NCBI GenBank assembly: GCA_009929445.1
Contig: SAAL01000016.1
Span: forward strand, 1-45,743
Direction: 5' to 3'
Source: Bacteroidia bacterium
Lineage (GTDB): Bacteria; Bacteroidota; Bacteroidia; Bacteroidales; Paludibacteraceae
Length of the DNA stretch: 45,743 nucleotides
Shown here: positions 32,880 to 40,622 of the stretch, one piece after another
Numbering within the stretch: position 1 is the first letter of the stretch
Layout: the number at the start of each line of letters is the position of its first letter
The notes under the pieces: model-generated
Seen by the model: only the letters and a program-made list of their open reading frames with translations
Databases searched by the model: none
What the model was told of the DNA's origin: nothing
Made by a program: the position numbers and the translations under genes

Positions 32880-34664
32880 TCAGTCAATTTCCATGTCCAG
32901 GTTCTTGCGAAGCTTTTCGAGGAGCGGGAAATCGTTTGCCATTCTTTTGTAGATTTCCTGAGGAGTCTGATGTTTTTTGAATTCAGATTCGGGCGCCAGT
33001 TCAATTTCCAGTTTTATGGAGTCGTTTTTCAATTCCTTTCGCAGATAATTCACCACACCCATCTGCATCAGTTCCTTTTCCTGAAACTTATTGTCAACCA
33101 TTACTTTAACGGTATTTTCTTTTGTCAATTCAGGATAGTGATTTTCCAGCAGGGCTTTTGTGCCCGGATCTTCGTTGTGCAGGGCAATGAAATCTTTCCA
33201 CGTGGAAGTCAGGTCTTTATCGGTAAATAATCCTACATTACCCTCATCTTCGATCGGGAGTTCGGGGATCGGATGTGGCGTTTCCGCTTTCTCGTTTTTC
33301 AGTGAGGAAATGGAAATACTTACCGGACGCTGAAATTTCGGTTCGGAGTTCACAGAAGGTGCCGGTTTTTTGTCGGTTGGTATTTTTGCTGTTTCGGCGA
33401 CAACTGTTTCAGCTACAATGTTTTCAGACGTTGTTGTTTTAGCTGCCGGATACTCTGTTTTTGTTTCAGCAGTAAGTGATGGGCTTTCCTTCTTTTCGTC
33501 GTTTTGAGCAGGAGCGGGTGTGGTTTTCTGTAGGGGGGCAGACTCTTTACCGGTCAGTATTTTTTTTTTATCACCGGCGAGCTGACAAATTTTTATCAAT
33601 GTCAGTTCTACCAACAGCCTTTTGTTTTTACTGATTCGATAATTCAGGTCGCAGTCGTTGCTTATTTTCAGCGCCGAAAAAATAAATTCGGCTTCACAGT
33701 CAGCAGCCTGCTGCCTGTATCGTTCGGCAATTTCGGTGCCCACTTCCAGCAGCTGTATTGTCACCGGATCTTTGCATACAAGTACATCGCGCAGGTGCGA
33801 ACTCAATCCGGTAATAAAATGATGTGCATCAAACCCATTATTCAGTATTTCGTTGAAAATGAGCAGCGACTCGCTAACATTACCGCCAAGAAATGAGTTG
33901 GTAAGCCTGAAATAGTACTCATAATCGAGTACGTTGAGATTTTCGATTACATCCCGATAGGTAATGTGGTTTCCCGAGAAACTTACAAGCTGATCAAAGA
34001 TAGAAAGTGCATCGCGCAGGCCGCCGTCACTTTTCTGGGCTACGATGTTCAGAGCGCTCTCCTCGATGTTTACATTCTCCTGTGAGGCAACGTATTTCAG
34101 ATGATTTACCGTGTCGGTAATCGAAATACGGTTGAAATCATAAATCTGGCACCGCGAAAGAATCGTAGGGATGATTTTATGCTTTTCGGTGGTAGCCAAT
34201 ATGAAGATGGCATGTGCAGGGGGCTCTTCCAGTGTTTTCAGAAACGCATTGAAAGCGCCCTGCGAAAGCATGTGTACCTCGTCGATGATGTATACGCTGT
34301 ATCGGCCTATCTGCGGTGGTATCCGAACCTGGTCGGTGAGGGTGCGTATATCGTCCACACCGTTGTTGGAGGCGGCATCCAGTTCGTGGATGTTGTAGGA
34401 TCGCTGATCGTTGAATGATTTACAGGATTCACATTGGTTGCAGGCTTCGAATTCTTCGGTGAGATGTTCGCAATTGATTGTTTTGGCAAAAATGCGGGCA
34501 CAGGTGGTTTTACCCACACCGCGCGGACCGCAGAAAAGATAAGCGTGAGCCAGTTTTTTGCTTTTAATCGCATTTTTCAGGGTGGTAGTGAGCGCATCCT
34601 GCCCCACTACCGAGCGAAAGGTGGAAGGGCGGTATTTAAGAGCCGAAACAACGTATGAATCCAT
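32880..34664 (-). CDS. dnaX: DNA polymerase III subunits gamma and tau
   Basis: A 594-residue AAA+ clamp-loader motor. The Walker A loop is 'GPRGVGKT' at 46-53, the zinc-binding cysteines are C65, C75, C78 and C81, and the Walker B region is 'YIIDEVHMLS'. The sensor 1 'LATTEKHKIIPTILSRCQ' carries the arginine finger. The tau-specific part after ~370 is a low-complexity Thr/Ala/Pro/Lys linker (370-470), then a C-terminal domain for polymerase contact. It has its own consensus promoter. Confidence 0.95.
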   Translation of the reverse strand: MDSYVVSALKYRPSTFRSVVGQDALTTTLKNAIKSKKLAHAYLFCGPRGVGKTTCARIFAKTINCEHLTEEFEACNQCESCKSFNDQRSYNIHELDAASNNGVDDIRTLTDQVRIPPQIGRYSVYIIDEVHMLSQGAFNAFLKTLEEPPAHAIFILATTEKHKIIPTILSRCQIYDFNRISITDTVNHLKYVASQENVNIEESALNIVAQKSDGGLRDALSIFDQLVSFSGNHITYRDVIENLNVLDYEYYFRLTNSFLGGNVSESLLIFNEILNNGFDAHHFITGLSSHLRDVLVCKDPVTIQLLEVGTEIAERYRQQAADCEAEFIFSALKISNDCDLNYRISKNKRLLVELTLIKICQLAGDKKKILTGKESAPLQKTTPAPAQNDEKKESPSLTAETKTEYPAAKTTTSENIVAETVVAETAKIPTDKKPAPSVNSEPKFQRPVSISISSLKNEKAETPHPIPELPIEDEGNVGLFTDKDLTSTWKDFIALHNEDPGTKALLENHYPELTKENTVKVMVDNKFQEKELMQMGVVNYLRKELKNDSIKLEIELAPESEFKKHQTPQEIYKRMANDFPLLEKLRKNLDMEID

Positions 34665-34699
34665 CTGTAGTTACTTTTCTGGAGGTTAGAAACGAATTA

Positions 34700-34730
34700 C
34701 AAATATAGTTTTTTTTATTGAAATGACAAA
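34700..34730 (-). promoter_or_regulatory. Promoter of dnaX
   Basis: The minus strand reads TTTG (34727-34730), 19 bases, TATATTTG (34700-34707), about 36 bases before the dnaX ATG: a near-perfect Bacteroidota promoter. Confidence 0.72.
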
Positions 34731-34735
34731 CAGGC

Positions 34736-34764
34736 TTTCGGGAGCTGAAGGCAATATCCCGAAA
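34736..34764 (-). terminator. Possible terminator after the DUF4249 gene
   Basis: TTTCGGGA (34736-34743) pairs with TCCCGAAA (34757-34764) just past the DUF4249 stop. The following T-run is weak, and the stem abuts the dnaX -33 box. Confidence 0.45.
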
Positions 34765-34770
34765 CAAAAA

Positions 34771-35796
34771 TTATTCGTTCCTGTAATCTATCACTGCCGG
34801 AGCAGAAGAGGCATAGCTGCCGAATATACCTATGCCGTTTGCGATGTTTGTATAGATCTGCACAGGTTCTGTAAATGGATTTCCGCTTTGATTACCGGCT
34901 GCAGCCGACGATCTGGCATACATGTAGTAATCGTGGGAAATTTCCTGCAGGTAAATGTAGTAGGTGCTTCTCATTTCTTTCCGGAATTGAGAATCGTAGC
35001 CTTTGTAGTCTTTTTGACTTATCCGGATTGAATTCGAAAATTTCAAATCGTATTCTTTCCCGTTGAATAAATCATCTGTAAAAGTATCGAAAAAATAATT
35101 GTTGTCTGAGAATTCAAACAGGCTTCCGATGTCGTTGGTCTGCTGATTTCCAAATACAATGTCTTCGAAATCAAATAAATACGATTCATTCACCTCATTT
35201 TCATAGTAAGTACGTTTTCGGACTACCAGCCGGTAGTAGTTTTTTTTGTTACCGTCATCACGCAATTTTACCCTAAACCGGATGTTTTTGTACGTGTATT
35301 CCGAAAGCGTATCTTGCCGGTTGGATCCGTTGTATTCGCCCGTGTAGCCTATGTAGTATTGCTTCTCTGTCACTGATGATGTGTCCACGCTCAGGATGAC
35401 GGGCTGCGGTGGAATGACGGTGGTGGCTTTTACTGATTCAAATCCCGATGCAACTGCTTCTATTCTGATTTCTTCGCCCGGCTTCGGTCTGTATGCAGCC
35501 CGATAAATGCCTGCTCCGGTATGTGTAAGTTTCTCTTTGAAGGTATTATTCACGTACAGACTGAAATCGGCGTTCGTCACTTTGTTGTATTCATATCCAC
35601 CGTAGCCTCCGCTTCCTTCGTCCAGAAAAAACCTGGATTCGGTCAATACAGCCTTTATCGCCGAGTCGGGTGTGACAAAACTGCTCACTACCAGCATCGG
35701 ATTCATGATTTCTCCCCGGAATTTTATGGTTTTCTCGCATCCGGCAGTCAGCAATGCCACCATCAAAAATACCATGTATATGTGTCTGATTTTCAT
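34771..35796 (-). CDS. DUF4249 domain lipoprotein
   Basis: A 341-residue envelope lipoprotein. The signal ends in the lipobox 'LTAGC' (acylated Cys ~20) followed by 'EKTIKFRGE'. The mature protein begins with 'PMLVVSSFVTPDSAIKAVL', the hallmark of DUF4249, and continues as a mostly beta fold with repeated aromatic strands. Members are regularly encoded beside TonB-dependent receptors, as here: it starts only four bases after the receptor stop, so the pair is co-transcribed. A surface or periplasmic partner of that receptor is the likely role. The ligand is unknown. Confidence 0.85.
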   Translation of the reverse strand: MKIRHIYMVFLMVALLTAGCEKTIKFRGEIMNPMLVVSSFVTPDSAIKAVLTESRFFLDEGSGGYGGYEYNKVTNADFSLYVNNTFKEKLTHTGAGIYRAAYRPKPGEEIRIEAVASGFESVKATTVIPPQPVILSVDTSSVTEKQYYIGYTGEYNGSNRQDTLSEYTYKNIRFRVKLRDDGNKKNYYRLVVRKRTYYENEVNESYLFDFEDIVFGNQQTNDIGSLFEFSDNNYFFDTFTDDLFNGKEYDLKFSNSIRISQKDYKGYDSQFRKEMRSTYYIYLQEISHDYYMYARSSAAAGNQSGNPFTEPVQIYTNIANGIGIFGSYASSAPAVIDYRNE

Positions 35797-35800
35797 TTTA

Positions 35801-38257
35801 TTAAAATTTATAGCTGTAACTAACAGATGGGATGATGGGGAACAGGGTTACCTGTTTGAGCACCTGGCTGCTCTCGTAAAGTCCGGTGCGCGGATTGTAG
35901 CTGCCCTCGGACGACTGATAGACCATGAACGGGTTGTACTGATTGTACACATTGTAGATGCTGATGTTCCAGGTGCGGATTCCCCGTTTTTTCTTTTTGT
36001 GAAAATTCACTCCCAGATCCATCCGGTGGTAGTTGTTGTAGCGGTAGTTGTTTCGGGAACTGATGTAGGTTTCAGGGCCCCTGAAGGTGTATCCCTGATT
36101 TGTTTCGGGGATGACAGTACCCTGATAGGTTTGCATGCCGAGTGTGGCTGTGTTGCCGGTAGCAAACACCCAGTTGCCCGAAATGTCAATTTTTTCGGAG
36201 AATTTATGCATCACCGTGATGCTCAGGTCGTGGCGGCGGTCGTATTTGGCCGGAAATACTTTTCCGTAGTTCAACTCCTGTCCCGGGCGGTCGAAGAGCC
36301 GTTCGGTTTTGGACCAGGTATAGCCAAGCCATCCGGAAGTGTTTCCGAATGAACGCTGGGCCAGAAATTCCACTCCATAAGACCATCCGCGCCCCATCAC
36401 CACTTTTTCTTCCCAGCCGGACGATTCGCCCATAAAGGATGCGCCATCCTTGTATTCAATCAGGTTGTTCATGGACTTGTAGTAGCCTTCGAGCGAGAAA
36501 TCGAGCAGGTTTTTCAGGTTGTAGAATATCCCGAAGGCATACTGATCGGATTTCATCGGTTCAATAAACCGTGTGGCTGGTACCCACAGGTCGGTAGGCA
36601 TGCTGATACTGTTGTTGGAAAGCAGGTGAATGTACTGATTCATGTGAGCGTATCCGGCTTTGACCGAAAGTTGTTCGTTTATCAGCATCCGTATTCCGAG
36701 GCGGGGTTCTATGGAAAAATAATTCTTCTGTTGCACGTTGAACGTGGAAAAATGGATGCCTGCGTTGAGTTTGAATCTGTCGGTGAGTGTGATGTTGTCC
36801 TCCAGATAGGTCATGGTTTCGTGTGCATAGATATTTCCTTTGCCGATTACGGTATCCATCGTTTCGTTTTTATCGTTGTAATTATTGAAAAAATAGAAAG
36901 TGGAAACATCCGGCCTGAAAGTGTGGTAAGTATAGTTAACGCCGAATTTAATATCGTGTGCTGTATTTGGCGCATAGTCGAAATCAGCTTTCAGCGATAC
37001 ATCTTCAATCCCCGAGCGGTATCCCACCCTGAACTCTTCGGTGCGTGTTTTTGGAGGATTGATGGATTTATCGGTACTTTCGGAGAGGTAACCCACGTTC
37101 ATATTAGACCGGTAGCGGGTGTATGCGGCAGTTGTGTTCATGAATAACTTGTTGGTAACCACGTGATTCCATCGCAGAGCAGCGATGGCGTTTCCCCAGT
37201 CCCAGTTCAGTTTCATCCAGTCGCTTGTATTTCTGTCGCCGTACGACGTGCTGCTGGTGCGATACCTGGCGTATATGGCATCATCGCCCAGGTAAGCACT
37301 CAGATAGAGTTTGTCTTTTTCCGAAAATTTGTGCGTCAGTTTGGCGTTGAGATCGTAGAAGTAGTATCCGGCCGTGGTGTTACCTGTTTCGTCGCCAGAG
37401 TTTTCTTTTGCTGCCCTTTTGATGATGGGCTGGCTCAGGAAATCGATGTAAGTTCTGCGTGCAGAGATGTTGAAGGTGGTTTTTTCCTTTATTATCGGGC
37501 CTTCCAGGTTGAATTTTGACGAGATAAGCCCAACGCTCACATTGCCGTGAAAGTTTTTATCGTCGCCATCTTTCATTCTCACATCTACCACCGATGAGAG
37601 TCTTCCTCCGAAACGTGCCGGAAAACTTCCCTTGTAGAGGGTAACATTCTTTACGGCATCGGTATTGAATGCCGAAAAAAAGCCGAACATGTGGTTGACG
37701 TTGTAAATCGGAATTCCATCCAGGAGCATCAGGTTTTGATCAGGTCCGCCTCCGCGCACATACAATCCTGCCGAACCTTCGGTGCCGGATTGTACTCCCG
37801 GCAGCAGTTGCAGGGCTTTGATCAGGTCGTTTTCGCCGAAGAGTGTCGGGATGTTTTTGATTTGCTCTATGGGCACTTCGATGGCGCTCATCTGGGTGCC
37901 CTGAACGCCCATTTCGTTGCGCCTGCCCACTACCGTCACTTCGCGGAGGGCTATGCTGGCATCCATTTTTACGTTAATCACCGTGTCTTTCGTAAGTCTG
38001 AAATTACTTTTTTCAGTAGTGTATCCCACGTAGCTGTAATTCAAATCCACTTCGCCGGCATTCAGCGAAATGGAATAGTGGCCGTAATTATTTGTTATAG
38101 TCCCTTTTTTTGATATTTCATCAAAGACAGAGGCGCTGATGAGTGTTTCACCGTTTGATTTGTCGGTGATGTACCCGCTGATGGTATATCGCTGTGCATG
38201 CAATGTAATTGACCACACGACGAGTGAAAAGAGGATTATTATTTTTTGTATCTGCAT
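35801..38257 (-). CDS. TonB-dependent outer-membrane receptor with carboxypeptidase-regulatory N-domain
   Basis: An 818-residue receptor. The signal peptide (~1-21) is followed by a beta-sandwich CarboxypepD_reg-like domain ('ISGYITDKSNGETLISASV', ~25-105). The plug domain (~120-230) contains 'GVQSGTEGSAGLYVRGGGPDQNL'-type sequence (a VRGG core), 'MLLDGIPIYNVNH' and 'FGGRLSSVVDVRM'. A 22-strand-type barrel fills the rest and ends in an aromatic terminus ('SVSYSYKF'). The barrel is shorter than in SusC proteins, and the partner gene is DUF4249 rather than SusD, so this is not a starch-utilisation locus. Substrate cannot be assigned. Confidence 0.9.
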   Translation of the reverse strand: MQIQKIIILFSLVVWSITLHAQRYTISGYITDKSNGETLISASVFDEISKKGTITNNYGHYSISLNAGEVDLNYSYVGYTTEKSNFRLTKDTVINVKMDASIALREVTVVGRRNEMGVQGTQMSAIEVPIEQIKNIPTLFGENDLIKALQLLPGVQSGTEGSAGLYVRGGGPDQNLMLLDGIPIYNVNHMFGFFSAFNTDAVKNVTLYKGSFPARFGGRLSSVVDVRMKDGDDKNFHGNVSVGLISSKFNLEGPIIKEKTTFNISARRTYIDFLSQPIIKRAAKENSGDETGNTTAGYYFYDLNAKLTHKFSEKDKLYLSAYLGDDAIYARYRTSSTSYGDRNTSDWMKLNWDWGNAIAALRWNHVVTNKLFMNTTAAYTRYRSNMNVGYLSESTDKSINPPKTRTEEFRVGYRSGIEDVSLKADFDYAPNTAHDIKFGVNYTYHTFRPDVSTFYFFNNYNDKNETMDTVIGKGNIYAHETMTYLEDNITLTDRFKLNAGIHFSTFNVQQKNYFSIEPRLGIRMLINEQLSVKAGYAHMNQYIHLLSNNSISMPTDLWVPATRFIEPMKSDQYAFGIFYNLKNLLDFSLEGYYKSMNNLIEYKDGASFMGESSGWEEKVVMGRGWSYGVEFLAQRSFGNTSGWLGYTWSKTERLFDRPGQELNYGKVFPAKYDRRHDLSITVMHKFSEKIDISGNWVFATGNTATLGMQTYQGTVIPETNQGYTFRGPETYISSRNNYRYNNYHRMDLGVNFHKKKKRGIRTWNISIYNVYNQYNPFMVYQSSEGSYNPRTGLYESSQVLKQVTLFPIIPSVSYSYKF

Positions 38258-38279
38258 TTTTTTTGTTCATTATGTAATG

Positions 38280-38287
38280 CAAATGTA
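38280..38287 (-). promoter_or_regulatory. -7 element of the receptor-DUF4249 pair
   Basis: The minus strand reads TACATTTG 23 bases before the receptor ATG, without a clear -33 box. Confidence 0.38.
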
Positions 38288-38449
38288 AGAAATTTCCGGC
38301 AACTCATCTTCCGGTAAAGTTTTGTTCTGTTCATATAACTAATTTTAAAAAACCTGAATTTCATGATTGTTTATTGTTTCAACAACCTGTATTCTATTTA
38401 AATATTTTCCGGTAAATTTTATATAATTGATTTAAAAACGTCATTTGTC

Positions 38450-38612
38450 ATAATTTCGCCTCTACGAGGCGTTATATTCTGATACATATTATTTCTATCC
38501 TAATTTTTTCCTCTACGTGGCTTAAGTCATTAGCACCAGCGGTGTGACAATCTCGTAGAAAATAGATTACACCCATCAACAAAAGTTCTTCGGAGCGACA
38601 TTATTTTTTCGG
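38450..38612. repeat. Composite intergenic repeat with short palindromes
   Basis: This 462-base gene-free gap (38258-38719) holds a block with several small inverted motifs: CGCCTCTACGAGGCG, CCTCTACGTGG and a TCTTCGGAGC segment. The composition differs from the flanking AT-rich DNA. It resembles dispersed non-coding repeats that I recall from Bacteroidota genomes. No open frame of note lies in it, and no second copy is in this window. Confidence 0.5.
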
Positions 38613-38678
38613 AAAAAAACTTTTCAAAATCATAATTCTTTACCTGATCCCGGCAATGTGAAGTTTTTTTTTGAAAAA

Positions 38679-38707
38679 AAACTCCTGCATTTTTTTTGCA
38701 GGAGTTT
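38679..38707 (-). terminator. Terminator of the coiled-coil protein gene
   Basis: AAACTCCTGCA (38679-38689) pairs with TGCAGGAGTTT (38697-38707). On the minus strand a T-run follows. Confidence 0.8.
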
Positions 38708-38719
38708 GTTTGGAGTGAA

Positions 38720-39817
38720 TTACTGATTGGGAGCCGGCGCTTCTTGAGGAGCTGCAGGTGGTGTTGCGTTCTGAATTATATTGGCTTTTTTCTGTGCTTT
38801 CTCGGCATTTTTTTGTGCTTTGTCAGCGTTTTTCTGTGCTTTTTCTACTTCTTTTTGTAGTTTTTTGGCCTCTTTCTGTGCTTTAGCTTCGGCTTTAGCG
38901 GCTTCTTTATTGGCTTTGTCGATTTGTTTCTGTTGAGCAGCGGCTTCTTTGGCTGCTTTTTTCTCTGCTGCAGCTTTTTCTTTTTGTGCTTTAGCTTCTG
39001 CTTTTGCAGCCTGAGCTTTGGCTTTATCTATGCTTTTCTGTGATTTTTCGGCTTCTTTAGCGGCTTTTGCTGCAGCTTTTTCTTTCTCTTTTTGTGCTTT
39101 GGCTTCTGCTTTGGCAGTATTGGCGTTGGCTTTATCAATTAGTTTTTGTGCTTTTTCAGCTTCTTTGGCTGCTTTTTGTGCTGCTTTGTCTGTTTTTTCC
39201 TGCGCTTTGGCGTTGGCAGCGTCTATTTTCTGTTGAGCTTTTTCTGCATTCACGCGTGCTTTTTCGGCTTCCTGAGCAGCTTTTTCGTTTACCTTGTCAA
39301 TTTCTTTTTGAGCTGTCTGTGCTTTTTCCTGTGCTTTTTCAGATTCCTGCTGGGCTTTATCTACCACTTTTTGTGCTTTTTCACTTTCTTTTTGTGCTTT
39401 TTCGGCTTCTTTCTGAAGTCTTTCTGCTTCATCCAGTTTCTGTTTTTGTTCTTTTAAGTAGGCGTCCTGTTCGGCCTTAATCTGTTTGTTGAAAGCTTCG
39501 CGGTGTTCCAGATTTTTGGTGTAGGGATTTTCGCCCTTCATTTCAATTTCAATTTGTTTTGCATTGTTGAAATCTACCTCACTGAATTTTTGGGGCAGTG
39601 TGGGGTTGTTGAACCATTGTCCGTTTTCTTCATAGATGTAAACGTTTTTTTTCAGGTCAAAATACATATTCTGATCGGGCAGAAATACGTGTGTGGTTTT
39701 GGCATTGTAACCGCCGGCAGGTGCCCAGGGTGGAGTGGTAACGGCATTTGCAGGTGTTGTGGTGATGATTGCGAATGTCAAAACGACAAGTGCAGCAACG
39801 ATTTTTTTAGTTTTCAT
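38720..39817 (-). CDS. Exported protein with a long Ala/Lys/Glu coiled coil; unknown function
   Basis: 365 residues. A signal peptide (~1-25, ending 'ANAVTTPP') leads to a compact ~80-residue domain with 'PPWAPAGGYNAKTTHVFLPD', 'NMYFDLKKNVYIYEENGQW' and a charged end. From ~115 to ~345 the sequence is almost pure Ala/Lys/Glu/Gln, in repeating AEKAQK-, KAEAKAQKE- and EKAQKN-like units: a long rod-like coiled coil. A short Pro/Ala tail follows. The N-terminal domain is clearly related to that of the neighbouring gene at 40164. I do not recognise the family. The rod suggests a periplasmic spacer or envelope-linking structure, as in TolA-like proteins, but that is a guess. It has its own terminator. 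Confidence 0.8.
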   Translation of the reverse strand: MKTKKIVAALVVLTFAIITTTPANAVTTPPWAPAGGYNAKTTHVFLPDQNMYFDLKKNVYIYEENGQWFNNPTLPQKFSEVDFNNAKQIEIEMKGENPYTKNLEHREAFNKQIKAEQDAYLKEQKQKLDEAERLQKEAEKAQKESEKAQKVVDKAQQESEKAQEKAQTAQKEIDKVNEKAAQEAEKARVNAEKAQQKIDAANAKAQEKTDKAAQKAAKEAEKAQKLIDKANANTAKAEAKAQKEKEKAAAKAAKEAEKSQKSIDKAKAQAAKAEAKAQKEKAAAEKKAAKEAAAQQKQIDKANKEAAKAEAKAQKEAKKLQKEVEKAQKNADKAQKNAEKAQKKANIIQNATPPAAPQEAPAPNQ

Positions 39818-39903
39818 GGAGTGGTTTTTTTATGTTTGATTTTTTAAAAAATATTCAGGTCGAGTATCCAATTCAGTGCCAAAAGTATAAATAATCATTC
39901 AAA

Positions 39904-39943
39904 AAAACAACTCCTGAAGTTGTTGATTATCAGGAGTTGTTTT
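39904..39943 (-). terminator. Terminator of the 40493-40164 gene
   Basis: A perfect 14-bp stem (39904-39917 with 39930-39943) is followed on the minus strand by seven T. It lies beyond the second stop at 40014, so the region after the in-frame TGA is inside the transcript. Confidence 0.88.
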
Positions 39944-40163
39944 CAGAAGTGACTGTATATGGCCTGAAAATACGGTGTATCCTTATTTTACTTACGTCTT
40001 ATTGGCTTTTCGGCTACCGGTGGTTTTTGTTTTGTTTGTAATATTTTTTTACCATTTTCTTATTGGCCCGGTAGTATTTTTTATCTGCTTTGTACATGGC
40101 TTTGCTGTAAGTCCGTTGATGTTTTTCCATTCGTTTGTAGTAGTCGTGCTGTGCTTTCCGGTT

Positions 40164-40493
40164 TCAGTATTTAGCCCGGTGATTGCTGTTGTAGTCGTAT
40201 GGCCGATGATTGTTTATCGCCAGTTGCACCTGTGGAACTACACTCAGGTTTATATTTCTGTACATAACCGGCAGCGCAGCACTTGTACTCCAGTTTCTGC
40301 CGTTCATGTAAATATACACGCCGCGATGAAGGTCGTAATAGAAATTTTGCTGTGGAAAATAAATGTGGGTGTTTTTTGCTCTGTATCCGTTGGCAGGTGC
40401 CCAATACGGAGGCGCTGCTGCGGATTCTGCCGGTATTGCTATTGTCAGCGCGAACATGGCTGCAAATGAAACGATCAATTCCTTTGTTTTCAT
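40164..40493 (-). CDS. Exported small protein, paralogue of the 38720 gene; coding frame interrupted by TGA
   Basis: 109 residues to a TGA at 40164-40166. A signal peptide ('ELIVSFAAMFALTIAIPAES') is followed by the same domain as in the 38720-39817 protein: 'PPYWAPANGYRAKNTHIYFP', 'NFYYDLHRGVYIYMNGRNW'. After the TGA the same frame stays open for 49 further codons to a TAG at 40014-40016. Those codons encode a strongly Lys/Tyr/Arg-rich tail ('HDYYKRMEKHQRTY', 'DKKYYRANKKMVKKYY'). The full ancestral gene probably spanned 40014-40493. It may be a recent nonsense mutant, a functional short form, or an error in the sequence. No family known to me fits. Confidence 0.75.
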   Translation of the reverse strand: MKTKELIVSFAAMFALTIAIPAESAAAPPYWAPANGYRAKNTHIYFPQQNFYYDLHRGVYIYMNGRNWSTSAALPVMYRNINLSVVPQVQLAINNHRPYDYNSNHRAKY

Positions 40494-40563
40494 AATCTTA
40501 AGTTTTAAATAGTTACTGAATTAGCTATCTTACTTTCGATATTTCAATATCTGTGCCAAAAAA

Positions 40564-40598
40564 ACACCCTTTGACTTGGAATTAAGTTCAAAGGGTGT
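40564..40598 (-). terminator. Terminator of prs
   Basis: ACACCCTTTGA (40564-40574) pairs with TCAAAGGGTGT (40588-40598). On the minus strand the stem is followed by a T-run. Confidence 0.87.
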
Positions 40599-40622
40599 CA
40601 TTCTGGAAATAAAAATACTCTG

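Noticed and set aside
35672-36352. Plus-strand frame of ~226 codons opposite the DUF4249/receptor junction
   Set aside because: It spans two well-supported genes on the other strand and shows no family features.
35801-38257. SusC/SusD-type polysaccharide utilisation locus
   Set aside because: The receptor is shorter than SusC, and its partner is a DUF4249 lipoprotein rather than a SusD homologue. No glycan enzymes are linked to it.
39018-39480. Several Phe/Cys/Leu-rich plus-strand frames opposite the coiled-coil gene
   Set aside because: They are the complement of Ala/Lys/Glu repeats and only mimic membrane proteins.
39975-40469. Plus-strand frame over the TGA-interrupted gene
   Set aside because: It is antisense to a gene with a signal peptide and a recognisable paralogue. 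Its hydrophobic start is a mirror of Lys/Tyr codons.
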